A stretch of 64,000 bases of DNA, taken from Chromatiales bacterium (GTDB lineage: Bacteria; Pseudomonadota; Gammaproteobacteria; Steroidobacterales; GCA-2729495). Position numbers and translations under genes: made by a program. Positions 44,420 to 53,600 of the stretch are shown here, in pieces. The stretch covers positions 9,319-73,318 of the forward strand of contig PBYE01000008.1 in the NCBI GenBank assembly GCA_002729495.1, in the 5' to 3' direction. The notes beneath the pieces were generated by a model. The model did not search any database. It had not been told where the DNA came from and was given only the letters and a program-made list of their open reading frames with translations. Each line of letters begins with the position of its first letter. Positions within the stretch are counted from its first letter, which is position 1.

Positions 44420-44497
44420 AACCCGTAGCAACCCCGCTAAATGAGACCTTCGTCACAATCCGGAAGGCGTATTTAGTGAGACTTTATGTCACGGGTT
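44420..44497 (+). ncRNA. Candidate structured leader RNA upstream of the Ig-domain lipoprotein
   Basis: In the 349-base gap before 44617, three nested pairings are visible: AACCCGT (44420-44426) with ACGGGTT (44491-44497), CGCTAAAT (44435-44442) with ATTTAGTG (44471-44478, one G-U pair), and CCTTC (44447-44451) with GAAGG (44463-44467). The element also contains two similar stretches, TGAGACCTTCGTCAC and TGAGACTTTATGTCAC. A run of seven T follows about 20 bases later. It fits no riboswitch class I can name. It could be a cis-regulatory leader of the lipoprotein gene or an independent small RNA. Confidence 0.35.
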
Positions 44498-44616
44498 AGA
44501 TCGCGGCCCTCGATTCCGGTTTTTTTGGGTTAGACCGGGTCACTTGCGTAGAGAGCCAGCGATTCAAGGACGTTTTTACGTCAAAATTGAAAGTTGTTGT
44601 TAAGGCGCGTTAAAAA

Positions 44617-46740
44617 ATGGATTTTCCTGTGCGAAGGATTCGCAGCGCTGTTTCATGGCTGCCGGTTTCAAACGGATTTGCTTTTGGCCAAAGCTCTGGC
44701 CGGATTTTCAGACTTTTAGCTACCGTGACGCTTGTGTCGATGCTCGCCGCGTGCGGTGGTGACAGTGCATCGTCTTCCTCGGCCGGCGGCTCTTCCTCGG
44801 CCGGCGGCGCCGGCGGAGGCTCCGACGATCCGCCTCCGCCGGACCCTGATGCCAAGAAACCACGGCTGACGCTGTTTTCGGCAACGCCCTCGACCGTCGA
44901 ACCCGGTTCGACAACCACGATTCGCTGGGACACTACCGACGCTACGTCTTGCGACGCCATTCACGACTGGTCGGGCACAAAGCCGCCACAAGGCATAGAA
45001 CAATCGGATGCCCTCAGCGAAGACAGCCGTTTTCGTCTCGTCTGCAGCGGTCCGGGTGGTCAGACCAGCCAAACAATTAACGTATCAGTCGAGGAGCCGT
45101 CTGTTGATGCACCGACGCTTTCGTTGTGGGCAGCGCCCACCTCGGTGAACGTAAATGACACGAGCACACTTGACTGGTTCTCCAACAACGCTAATTCATG
45201 TCAGGCGAGTGACGCCTGGGCAGGCTCGCGCGGAACGCAGGGATCTTTCGATACCCCGCCGCTTACCGCAACGAGCGTATACAGTCTCGAGTGTACCGGC
45301 GACGGCGGCAGCGTGACCCGGTCTGTGACTGTGTCGGTCGGCGGGCCTCCTCCACCGCCTGCACCCACACTAACGCTGACGGCATCGCCGACTGTCGTCA
45401 GCGCCAACGGGTCGTCCACTTTGACCTGGGATTCCACCGACGCGACATCGTGTACAGCAAGCGGCGACTGGTCCGGCGCCAAGAACCCGGATGACAGCGA
45501 AGACACGGGCGCGCTGGCCGAGTCCAGCACATTCAGCCTGAGTTGCAGCGGAGCGGGTGGCGATATATCACGCTCGGTAACCGTCAGCGTAGACAGCGGT
45601 GACAACGGGATTCGCGAATTCGCCCGGTGGGAACAGAACATGACCACCTACGGCCAGCAGGCAGGTCCGCTGCTGAACCCCGGAAGCTACGGCTATGGCA
45701 CGCGCTGGCAGCACGCTTACTACGACGCGGCCTATGTCTACTACCGGATCATGGATTACACCGGCAATACGGAGCCCTGGCTGACCTACGCAGGCTGGGG
45801 ACGGCAGACCTGGTATGAAGAGCGCTACGACCGCCCGAACTACTACTTGTCGGGTTACCATCGCTTTTCGCTAGGCATGCTTGAGGACTACCTGCGCGGC
45901 AATCCGACCGTGAATGCAGCGACGCCGGCACCGATCAATTCGCCGTTCACACTGGTCGATTTCGACCTGATTACCGAAAATGGCGCGTTTGCCCGGCCGG
46001 TCGAGTTCCAGGGCGAGTACTGCGGTTCCTGTACCAACATATCGCGTGAACTGGCCTACGCCATCGTCGCCCATGTCGTATCCGAACGTGCCGGACAGCC
46101 GCGCAAGACGCACAACACCTTCGGTACGAACGAGGCACGCCTGCAGACTTATATACGTTGGCTGGGACACCAGATGGAACAGTGGCGCAACGTGAGCTAT
46201 GCACAACGCGGTTACCAGCCGGACGCCGGTTTCCACCAGATGCAGCCATTCATGGCAGGACTGACCATGAAGGCGCTGATCGACTTCTACGAGTGGGAGG
46301 TTGAAAGCGGCCGTAATCCGAACGCATTCTGGGACGATCCGACGGACGACAATTCCTGGCCCACGGTCGTTGCGGCGCTGAGCGACTTCACGAACTGGCT
46401 GTATGCGGAAGCAGAAGTCCGTGCCCAGGGTGGCGCGCCTGCACAATACGTCGGCCAGCGCCTGTGGGACTCGGGCGCGGAAGCCTTCCGTTATGCCGAT
46501 CGGTACTCGCCGTATGAAGGCCAGTCGCCTGACGTTGTCAGCGCTGCACCGGATCTGAACATGCTGATCGCCCCGGCTTATGCCTGGGTTTACAAGCAGA
46601 CGGGCAGCGAAACCGCACGCATCCAGGGCGATGCAATATTTGCGGGCGGCGTCCGCAATGCCTGCCTGAACTGCGGTGGAAAACAGTTCAACCAGAGCTA
46701 CATATACAGCTTTGACTATGTGCGCTGGAGGCTCGAGTGA
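44617..46740 (+). CDS. Secreted lipoprotein with three Ig-like repeats and a 42948-type domain
   Basis: This 707-residue lipoprotein has an N-terminal signal ending SMLAAC, a Ser/Gly/Ala linker, and three Ig-like repeats at about 82-158, 165-241 and 249-326. Each carries a two-Cys pattern of the kind W-x-(S/T)-x-x-A-x-S-C ... L-x-C-(S/T)-G-x-GG. From about 333 to the end is the same domain as in the gene at 42948: AYYDAAYVYYRIMDYTG, GYHRFSLGMLEDYL, EYCGSCTNISRELAYAIV, QPFMAGLTMKALIDFYEWEV and NACLNCGGKQFNQS. The repeats probably act as spacers or carbohydrate-binding units that project the domain from the cell surface. It is followed by a third Ig-bearing lipoprotein gene. Confidence 0.75.
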   Translation: MDFPVRRIRSAVSWLPVSNGFAFGQSSGRIFRLLATVTLVSMLAACGGDSASSSSAGGSSSAGGAGGGSDDPPPPDPDAKKPRLTLFSATPSTVEPGSTTTIRWDTTDATSCDAIHDWSGTKPPQGIEQSDALSEDSRFRLVCSGPGGQTSQTINVSVEEPSVDAPTLSLWAAPTSVNVNDTSTLDWFSNNANSCQASDAWAGSRGTQGSFDTPPLTATSVYSLECTGDGGSVTRSVTVSVGGPPPPPAPTLTLTASPTVVSANGSSTLTWDSTDATSCTASGDWSGAKNPDDSEDTGALAESSTFSLSCSGAGGDISRSVTVSVDSGDNGIREFARWEQNMTTYGQQAGPLLNPGSYGYGTRWQHAYYDAAYVYYRIMDYTGNTEPWLTYAGWGRQTWYEERYDRPNYYLSGYHRFSLGMLEDYLRGNPTVNAATPAPINSPFTLVDFDLITENGAFARPVEFQGEYCGSCTNISRELAYAIVAHVVSERAGQPRKTHNTFGTNEARLQTYIRWLGHQMEQWRNVSYAQRGYQPDAGFHQMQPFMAGLTMKALIDFYEWEVESGRNPNAFWDDPTDDNSWPTVVAALSDFTNWLYAEAEVRAQGGAPAQYVGQRLWDSGAEAFRYADRYSPYEGQSPDVVSAAPDLNMLIAPAYAWVYKQTGSETARIQGDAIFAGGVRNACLNCGGKQFNQSYIYSFDYVRWRLE

Positions 46741-46816
46741 TCTCGGGCATAGTCCAGCCACTGGGTGCCGAGTTTTGGATCTGGTAGTGGTCGCAACAGG
46801 GACTTCCCGGGCGCTG

Positions 46817-49800
46817 ATGGCGCCGTCAAATCGCCGTGCTGTGAAAGCCGGCAGGGCAGCCATTGCACTGCTGGCGCTTATGCTTGCTGCCTGCGGAAGT
46901 GACGGTTCCGGCGGTGATGACGCAGCGGGTGGCGCGACTGCGCCGGGCGTCCTGGTACCGCCGCCGCCCCCTTCTCCCACGACCAAACCGACCATGACCA
47001 TAGTCGCCAATCCGGCGGAAGTTACACCCGGATCTTCGTCAACCATCATCTGGTTGACTACGAATGCGACCGAATGCCTGGCAAGCAACGCCTGGGAAGG
47101 CGTGCGGCCGACGCAGGGACAGGAACAGACAGGCGAACTCTTTGAGACCAGTAAATTCCGACTGGTGTGCACCGGTACCGGTGGCTCTGTCAGCCGCACT
47201 TTGACGGTGCCGGTCAATGCCAATCCGACCCCTCCGCCACTTCCGCCTGCGCCGCCCGCGAATGCGGCAACGCTGGGCAGCGAATGGCATCCGGACCCGG
47301 ACGGGGACGGGGTTACGGACTCAGATAACTGCCCGAATATTTACAACCCGGGTCAATCCGACAGCAATTCGGATGGCACGGGCAACGATTGCGACCCTGG
47401 TTTTGCCCCTCCGGAACTGAACGGCCCGGTAAGCAATCTCCGGGCAGAGAACGTGACGCCCTACGGTGCATGGTTCAACTTCGCATCACCTCAGACAACC
47501 CAGTGGGGCTGGCAGGCGATTTTGGCCTGGACCACGGATATTTCGGAAACCGGCAGTCTCGCAGGCGTGCAGGCAATGATAGACCGCGGGGACAGCGTTA
47601 GCAGGCTGGTTCACGAGGACCATGGCGACAGCCTGGCGCAGCCGTTCATCGTTACCGATATGGATCCGGATACCGACTACTACGCCGTCGTCGTACATGA
47701 AGCCTGGGATGGCCTGTCCGGCGAGGTCAGCAACGTGCTGGCATTCCGCACGCAAACCGGTCCCCAGCTGAATCTCGGTAGCCAGCACCCCCGTGTATAC
47801 GCGAACACTGACCTTATTAGTTCACTGCGCGCACAATACAACTCCGGGGATGACAAATGGCAGGCCTGGGCTGATGAACTTGGCAGCCAGGCTTTGTCTG
47901 CCGCAGCGAGCTCGGGATCGGGATTCCAGTCTCGTCTCTTTTGCAGCATCTCGGCCCTCCTCTACCAGGTGACCGATGACGATCGATACCGTGATGCCGC
48001 CCTTAGCCTGTTTGACGATAACGTGAGCTTCTGGGAAGGCGGTTACTTAAGCGAGCTGACCTATATGTTTGAAGACGCGCAACTCGGGATGTGCCTGGAC
48101 TTGCTGTGGAACGAACTGTCGCCGGCACAGCGCGAGCGCGCGGTACTCGCAACACTGCTGCAGGACGAACACCGGGTGAACGATGTTCTGCTGATTATTC
48201 ACGACACTGACGACACGGCCGGGCGCGCCCGCAGCCTGCTGATCGATGGGCTGACTGCCTGCGGCGACAACGGATTGCCGACGGGCGTGGCAAGCCGCGC
48301 ATGCGCTGTGATGGATGCAGGACTGCGCGCCTGGTACGGGCAGCAACTCCCCAAAGCACGGCGGTCACAGGGATTTTTCGCGCAGAGCGGCGGAACCCTG
48401 CCGGATGGAATTTTCTATGACGGCGGCACGATGGGTTACTGGTACCAGAGCTTCTGGGCGCTACACAATTCAGGTGACCCGGTTACCAATTACGCGCCAT
48501 ATCTGCGTCACCAGTTGCAGTCGGTCACACTGAACGCTTTGACGCCGTCCGAAGACGGTGTCTTTACCATGGGTGATATTGAAGCCTATTCAAATAATGA
48601 AGCGAACAGTTTCCAGTTCGATTGGCTAAACCAGCAGAACTATGCCTGGCTGCGCGGGCTACTCGAAATCAGCGGTCTCGATCTGGCGGCGGGCTGGTCC
48701 CAGTTCATTCTGGAGCGACACTTTCCGGCATCGGGCGCGGATGCGCGTAGCTTGCCGATGCTGCTGTTTAATACGGACACGCTTGCGGCGCGCGACTATC
48801 ACCAGGACGTACCCCTCGCAAACCTCGATTCCGGAATGGATATCTTGCTTGACCGCACGTCATGGTCGGCCAACGCATCGCAGTTGGTATTCTCGGGCGG
48901 CTGGTCAGGCGTAGACCACAACCATGCCGACAGCGGCCATTTTCAGCTGTATCGGCGGGGCGCCTGGATAACGCACGAAGCGTTTGGCTACGCGGGGCCC
49001 ATTTCCTGGGGTGGCGGTCACAACACGCTCCAGTTGCAGGTGCACGATGACCGGGGCCAGTACTCGTTCAATGCCGCGAATACCCAGCGCATTGTGCGGG
49101 CCAGTTCCAATTCGGCGCACAGTTACGTTGGGTCCGACCTGGGTGGCGCTTACAAGTCGGCCTACGACAACTTCGACGCATATGACCTGGTACAACGCTC
49201 ACTGGTCTGGCTGAAAAGCGATGAAGCGAGCACGCCGGATACGGTCGTGATTTTTGACCAGGTGCACAACAAGCCGTCCGCCGGCAGCCTGTCCCGCAAG
49301 ATTCGTTTTCATCTTGATATGGCGCCCCAGATCAGCGGTCGCACGGCAACAGCAACATCCAACCAGGGCGACATCTCGCAGCGCATAGAAATTGCAGCCG
49401 TGTTGCCGACCAGTTCATCGCTGGATCATCTGGGTCCAACCGGTGCAATACCGGGTGGCTGGCCGGGTGGTTATCACACCCACCGGGTTGATATCGATCC
49501 GGGAACGGGAGCGCAGCAGCTAGTCATGGTCAGTGTGCTGCGCACATCCAACGCTGACAGCTTCGTCGCGATGAATGCGGCAGGCGTAGACACGCCGCAA
49601 GTCGCGGGTGCCGTCATTGGCAGTGAAGCGGTCCTGTTTCTTAAAGATGATCTGCGTAACACCACAGGTGCCGTTAGCCTGGTTGTCGATGTACCGTCTT
49701 CGGTCGGGCGCGTATGGCTCGCAGGCCTGAAGCCTGAAGTCAGCTACAGCGTGCTGCCGGTAGTCAACGGCGGAAGCATCAGCCTGACGATAAATGAAGG

Positions 49801-49879
49801 CTCGGGTATCGCCACCGATGAAGGCGGCTTGCTAAGTTTCGAACTTGACGGCGGTGCGGCTACCGCTACCTACGAATAG
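46817..49879 (+). CDS. Secreted heparinase II/III-like polysaccharide lyase, multidomain lipoprotein
   Basis: This protein of about 1020 residues has a lipoprotein signal (LLALMLAAC) and one Ig-like repeat at about 58-134, homologous to those of the preceding gene. A thrombospondin type 3-like calcium repeat (DPDGDGVTDSDNCPNIYNPG) lies at about 160-195, a fibronectin III-like domain at about 200-312 and a helical toroid at about 325-620. The heparinase II/III beta domain begins near 675 with GVDHNHADSGHFQLYRRGAW. It is expected to cleave uronate-containing polysaccharide by beta-elimination, perhaps the locus's own polymer. The ATG at 46817 sets the lipobox; the frame is open from 46676 inside the previous gene. 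Confidence 0.8.
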   Translation: MAPSNRRAVKAGRAAIALLALMLAACGSDGSGGDDAAGGATAPGVLVPPPPPSPTTKPTMTIVANPAEVTPGSSSTIIWLTTNATECLASNAWEGVRPTQGQEQTGELFETSKFRLVCTGTGGSVSRTLTVPVNANPTPPPLPPAPPANAATLGSEWHPDPDGDGVTDSDNCPNIYNPGQSDSNSDGTGNDCDPGFAPPELNGPVSNLRAENVTPYGAWFNFASPQTTQWGWQAILAWTTDISETGSLAGVQAMIDRGDSVSRLVHEDHGDSLAQPFIVTDMDPDTDYYAVVVHEAWDGLSGEVSNVLAFRTQTGPQLNLGSQHPRVYANTDLISSLRAQYNSGDDKWQAWADELGSQALSAAASSGSGFQSRLFCSISALLYQVTDDDRYRDAALSLFDDNVSFWEGGYLSELTYMFEDAQLGMCLDLLWNELSPAQRERAVLATLLQDEHRVNDVLLIIHDTDDTAGRARSLLIDGLTACGDNGLPTGVASRACAVMDAGLRAWYGQQLPKARRSQGFFAQSGGTLPDGIFYDGGTMGYWYQSFWALHNSGDPVTNYAPYLRHQLQSVTLNALTPSEDGVFTMGDIEAYSNNEANSFQFDWLNQQNYAWLRGLLEISGLDLAAGWSQFILERHFPASGADARSLPMLLFNTDTLAARDYHQDVPLANLDSGMDILLDRTSWSANASQLVFSGGWSGVDHNHADSGHFQLYRRGAWITHEAFGYAGPISWGGGHNTLQLQVHDDRGQYSFNAANTQRIVRASSNSAHSYVGSDLGGAYKSAYDNFDAYDLVQRSLVWLKSDEASTPDTVVIFDQVHNKPSAGSLSRKIRFHLDMAPQISGRTATATSNQGDISQRIEIAAVLPTSSSLDHLGPTGAIPGGWPGGYHTHRVDIDPGTGAQQLVMVSVLRTSNADSFVAMNAAGVDTPQVAGAVIGSEAVLFLKDDLRNTTGAVSLVVDVPSSVGRVWLAGLKPEVSYSVLPVVNGGSISLTINEGSGIATDEGGLLSFELDGGAATATYE

Positions 49880-49885
49880 AATCGT

Positions 49886-49909
49886 CCGTCACTGCTGCAG
49901 CAGTGACGG
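49886..49909. repeat. Perfect 24-base palindrome between convergent genes
   Basis: CCGTCACTGCTG (49886-49897) is followed at once by its exact reverse complement CAGCAGTGACGG (49898-49909). It covers the last codons of the minus-strand gene (LLQQ and stop) and lies 6 bases after the plus-strand stop. There is no T-run. It could act as a bidirectional transcript-end stabiliser. Confidence 0.6.
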
Positions 49910-51049
49910 TGGTGGCAATTCGTAATCCCTGTATTCATTCGGATTACCCGGGCACCCGGCCTCTGCCGCCTTGACCAGGTTGTACATTTCCCGTGCGGTG
50001 ACGTAGTGGAGTTGATAGTCATCGCCGTCGTTGTACGCGCTGTTGAGATAAGCATGCATCTCACGGATCGGCTCGCCCAGCAACGTCTCCCGGGCTTTTT
50101 CTTGCATACCGTGGGTGTAAATTTTCACGAACAACCAGTCTGGTCGACCCTGGACTATGGGGGCTTCACGAATCCAGAGGTCAACGCGATCGTGTGAAGG
50201 TTCGAACCCGCCACGTATTTCGCTGGTTTCGATTTTAGGCATAAGCCCAAACTTGCGTTGCTTCCAGTTCAAGGCGAGCGGTCCCTGGATGATCATCAGG
50301 TCCCCCTCCGCCGCGCCGCCCACATGTACGTCGGTGCCCGAATCATGCGACTTGGGACGATCGGGGTCATCGGTGGCGTAATAGATACTGTTTATCTTCC
50401 TGGTCTGGGCCGGATCCGGCGCCGAAGGTAATGTGAAATCTGCGTAACAGCCAAGCTCCCGCAACACGATGAGTTCGTTGTTTACACCGCAGGCACTGCC
50501 GTCGGGTGCAGAATTATCCAGCGCCCAGTTGCCGTGTATAAAAGCAAACATCGGTTGCCCGGTTTGCGGGTTAACCGGCAATAAACCATGCTGCTTGTTC
50601 AGTGTAGCGACGAAGCTCGTCAGCTTGGCCCGCAAACCGGTTTCCGTGTCGTCATGGTGGTGCAGGTGAATCTCTATTTCACCGAAGCCCTCTTGGCAAA
50701 GCTCGGCCAGCTTGTCCAGGTGCTCCTTTCTGTATTCCTCTTCGGGATAAAAGAAGCTGTGTTTAGGCGGGTTTCCGTCTGCATCCCGGAATTGTGACGC
50801 CATTTTCGGGTAAGCGTCCAGCCACCGGTCTACGCGTTCCTGTTCGGCCTCGTAGGGCGGGCTCCCCCACCGCGGCTCAAAGTGATCCACGAAACAAAAG
50901 AGCACGTGCTTCGTGCCACTATGTTCTTGCCTGGAGCCGCGCTTTAAATAGGCGGGCAACCATATCTGCACGTTTCGCCGCCACACTTCTACAACTCCCG
51001 CGACGATCAGGAGTCCAAGCAAGATAAGGAAATAGTTGAAAGCGGACAT
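49889..51049 (-). CDS. Membrane-anchored polysaccharide deacetylase-like protein
   Basis: This 386-residue protein has an N-terminal membrane helix (FNYFLILLGLLIVAGVVEVW) followed by a basic segment. The domain opens HVLFCFVDHFEPRWGSPPYE, and EIEIHLHHHDDTETGL resembles a metal-binding His block of the NodB/glycoside hydrolase-deacetylase superfamily. FAFIHGNWALDNSAPDG and VKIYTHGMQEKARE are further conserved-looking blocks. The fold assignment is tentative. A role in modifying the exopolysaccharide is inferred from position between the lyase and the SGNH/sugar-modifying genes. The start at 51049 places the helix at the N-terminus; the longer frame adds 32 residues that do not look like a better signal. 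Confidence 0.6.
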   Translation of the reverse strand: MSAFNYFLILLGLLIVAGVVEVWRRNVQIWLPAYLKRGSRQEHSGTKHVLFCFVDHFEPRWGSPPYEAEQERVDRWLDAYPKMASQFRDADGNPPKHSFFYPEEEYRKEHLDKLAELCQEGFGEIEIHLHHHDDTETGLRAKLTSFVATLNKQHGLLPVNPQTGQPMFAFIHGNWALDNSAPDGSACGVNNELIVLRELGCYADFTLPSAPDPAQTRKINSIYYATDDPDRPKSHDSGTDVHVGGAAEGDLMIIQGPLALNWKQRKFGLMPKIETSEIRGGFEPSHDRVDLWIREAPIVQGRPDWLFVKIYTHGMQEKARETLLGEPIREMHAYLNSAYNDGDDYQLHYVTAREMYNLVKAAEAGCPGNPNEYRDYELPPPSLLQQ

Positions 51050-51249
51050 GGGTCTTTCGCTGGCTTTATTGACGGTAATCACAACGCCGGTCGAAAAGGC
51101 AGCATAGCAAGCACAGGCCACGGAACATAGGTGCCGCAGGTACACAAACAGATTGCGCGGATAGTCTACATAATCGTCCTGATTTGACTGCTTCGAGACT
51201 TTTGTGAAAACCTGCTCTTTCCGGGCCGGATCTCAATACCATATCTGAC

Positions 51250-52566
51250 ATGTCCAACGTCTCACTGCTACTGAGTCGCCTGCAGGCTGCCGCAGGATTA
51301 GTCCTTGTGCTCGCTGCCCTGCTGCTAAACCCATGGTTCATCGAGGCCAACGTGGTGCGCGACGGTACGCTCGAGCAAAAAACCTATGTGCTGGCAGCAG
51401 ACGCACTGCTCCTGGTGCTGGGGCTGATTCTGATCATGCGCGTAAAAAACACGCGTGCGACTACTGTAGATTCAAGATCTGTGCAGATTGCGGTGGCAGC
51501 GCTGTTAATCAGTGCGGGAGTTGCGCTGCTCCTGGCCGAAGCAGCCGTAAGGATCGCACTCGATCCCCAGCACTTGTTTGGCGCCGACGAGGATGGCTGG
51601 TGGCAGCTGCGCTGGCAAGCCAGCCAGTCTCTAGTTGCTGACGACGCACTTACCCCGGAAGCTTTTTCATTTGATATTCATGACCCGGTCTTAGGCTGGA
51701 GCCCCAAACCCGGATTTCGGTCTGACAATATTCGAATCAACTCACGTGGGGTACGGGCAGACCGCGAGTACCCCTTGGACAAAATGCCGGAATCCCTTCG
51801 TGTAGTTGTGGTGGGTGATTCCTTTACCTGGGGAGAAGATGTCGCGAATGAAGATACCTTTGTCACCCAACTTGAAAAGATCATGCCGGACACGGAAGCA
51901 ATTAACCTCGGCGTGCGCGGGTTCGGGACCGACCAGCAACTGTTGCGGCTGAAACGAGAAGGACTTGTTTACAACCCCGATGTAGTGATCCTGATTTTCT
52001 ATGAAGGTAATATCAATCGTAACATCCTCAGTTTCCGCGACTTCGGTAAACCCCGATTCAGTATGGCGAACAATTACCTGGAGCTGATGAATCAGCCTGT
52101 TCCTACCCGGGAGGAGTATCACGATATGGAAGTTGCACTACCAAGCTTCCGGATCGGCAAGCTTGCAACCAACGCCTGGATGGATGTCGTAACTGCGACT
52201 AAGCTACATCCCCCACTGGAGGAACGGAAAAAATGGAAAATTACCAGCGCGATACTGGGTGAAGCCCGTCGTGCATCGGAATCGGCCGGGGCACAATTTC
52301 TGCTGGGCTACATTGCCGATTCTGAGAGCGTTGTGCCCGGCGAACTCGAACAGGTGATGGCAGACTGGGCAGATGCGACCGGCACTCACTTTATAAACTT
52401 TGGAGACGTGTACAGGGCCAGGCCCGGTGAGGAATGGGAGCAGATATACCAGGGCCACCTGACGCCTTACGGTAACAGGCTGACTGCCGAAACTATCGCC
52501 GCTAAACTCCGGGCTTTAGGTCTGGAATCAACGGTGTCCACCAATCAGGTGATAAGAAGCAGATGA
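51250..52566 (+). CDS. Membrane SGNH-type hydrolase/acetyltransferase-like protein
   Basis: This 438-residue protein has three hydrophobic segments in its first 100 residues (near 13-30, 46-64 and 78-100), then an SGNH domain. The nucleophile block is VVVVGDSFTWGEDVANEDTF (GDS at 189-191), with a GFGTDQQ region and a C-terminal GHLTPYGNRLTAETIAAKL that supplies the His. It probably adds or removes acyl groups on the polymer outside the inner membrane. It is the first gene of a plus-strand operon; its stop overlaps the next start by 4 bases (ATGA). Confidence 0.78.
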   Translation: MSNVSLLLSRLQAAAGLVLVLAALLLNPWFIEANVVRDGTLEQKTYVLAADALLLVLGLILIMRVKNTRATTVDSRSVQIAVAALLISAGVALLLAEAAVRIALDPQHLFGADEDGWWQLRWQASQSLVADDALTPEAFSFDIHDPVLGWSPKPGFRSDNIRINSRGVRADREYPLDKMPESLRVVVVGDSFTWGEDVANEDTFVTQLEKIMPDTEAINLGVRGFGTDQQLLRLKREGLVYNPDVVILIFYEGNINRNILSFRDFGKPRFSMANNYLELMNQPVPTREEYHDMEVALPSFRIGKLATNAWMDVVTATKLHPPLEERKKWKITSAILGEARRASESAGAQFLLGYIADSESVVPGELEQVMADWADATGTHFINFGDVYRARPGEEWEQIYQGHLTPYGNRLTAETIAAKLRALGLESTVSTNQVIRSR

Positions 52567-53600
52567 CCGATAGCGGTAACATCTTACGATTGGGTATTGT
52601 CGGTTGTGGCGCAATTACCCGTGAGGGGCATTTACCGGAACTGCTTCAGTTCCCGAATATTGATGTCCGTTTTTTATGTGACACCACGTACGAATACGCC
52701 GAGCTGGCACAACTTGAATTCGGTCTGGACGCAGAAATCACCAACGATATTTCGGACTTCAGCAACCTGGTCGACTGCGCCCTGGTAGCGGTGCCGCCGA
52801 GACTGCATGCGCCGATAAGCATGCGGCTTATGCAAATGGGTATCGACGTGATGTGTGAAAAGCCCACCGCAGATGAAGCGGACCAGGCGCAGAGAATGGT
52901 CGATGAAGCGGCGAAACTGGAACGCATATTGTCGGTTGGACTGACCACCCGGTTTCACCGGAATAACCGGATACTCAAGGCTTTGGTAAGCGGCGGCGAA
53001 CTGGGTGATATCGTCGAAGTTGTCGGCGAAATGGGCGCGCCGCTCGACTGGACAATGACAACCGACGCTTACTACAACAGGAACACGACTGCCGGAGGCG
53101 TATTTTATGACGTCGGCGTCCACATGCTCGATCGCATTATCTGGCTGCTCGGCGACCTCGACAATCTGAACTACGAAGATGACTCTTACGGTGGGGTGGA
53201 GTCGAATGGAATACTGACGGCTGATTTGACCCTGCATAAAGGAACTGTGCCGTTCCGCGGCTGCTTTAGCTGGACACACATGCTCGACAACTGTGTCCGG
53301 ATCGTCGGTACGGAAGCAATTGCCGAGGCGCGCCTGGACGACCCTGACCACGTGTACCTGCAACGCAGAGTTGGCGACAGCTCCTTCGAAATGGTGGTCA
53401 GTCCGGCGACCGCAGAAGCTGATGAGTTAACGCCGCTGGCGGAGCAATGGCAGGACTTCCTGGAATCGGTCGTTAACCGAACGCCATCGCGCGCAGCAGC
53501 CGACACTACGATCCGTGCGCTGCAGGTTATAGAGGAGGCCTACCGGATCCGCACACATATGGCACAACCGTGGGTTGAAACCGGGCGGTCGGCAATATGA
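52563..53600 (+). CDS. Gfo/Idh/MocA family NAD(P)-dependent oxidoreductase
   Basis: This 345-residue enzyme has an N-terminal Rossmann fold (LGIVGCGAITREGHLPELL) and the conserved catalytic Lys in CEKPTADEADQAQRM near 100. The C-terminal alpha/beta domain includes GGVFYDVGVHMLDRIIWLLG, where the His/Asp block is typical of sugar dehydrogenases. It likely oxidises or reduces a nucleotide sugar used for the exopolysaccharide. It overlaps its neighbours on both sides by 4 bases (SGNH before, SDR after), so the three proteins are probably made in step. Confidence 0.88.
   Translation: MTDSGNILRLGIVGCGAITREGHLPELLQFPNIDVRFLCDTTYEYAELAQLEFGLDAEITNDISDFSNLVDCALVAVPPRLHAPISMRLMQMGIDVMCEKPTADEADQAQRMVDEAAKLERILSVGLTTRFHRNNRILKALVSGGELGDIVEVVGEMGAPLDWTMTTDAYYNRNTTAGGVFYDVGVHMLDRIIWLLGDLDNLNYEDDSYGGVESNGILTADLTLHKGTVPFRGCFSWTHMLDNCVRIVGTEAIAEARLDDPDHVYLQRRVGDSSFEMVVSPATAEADELTPLAEQWQDFLESVVNRTPSRAAADTTIRALQVIEEAYRIRTHMAQPWVETGRSAI

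Noticed and set aside
46676-46816. Extended N-terminus of the heparinase-like gene
   Set aside because: It overlaps the preceding gene and would bury the lipoprotein signal.
45871-47223. 450-codon minus-strand open frame
   Set aside because: It is a shadow of the two plus-strand lipoprotein genes and crosses their boundary; no recognisable domain.
50190-50220. tRNA T-loop-like GGTTCGAACCCG
   Set aside because: It lies inside the deacetylase-like coding sequence and no cloverleaf can be formed around it.
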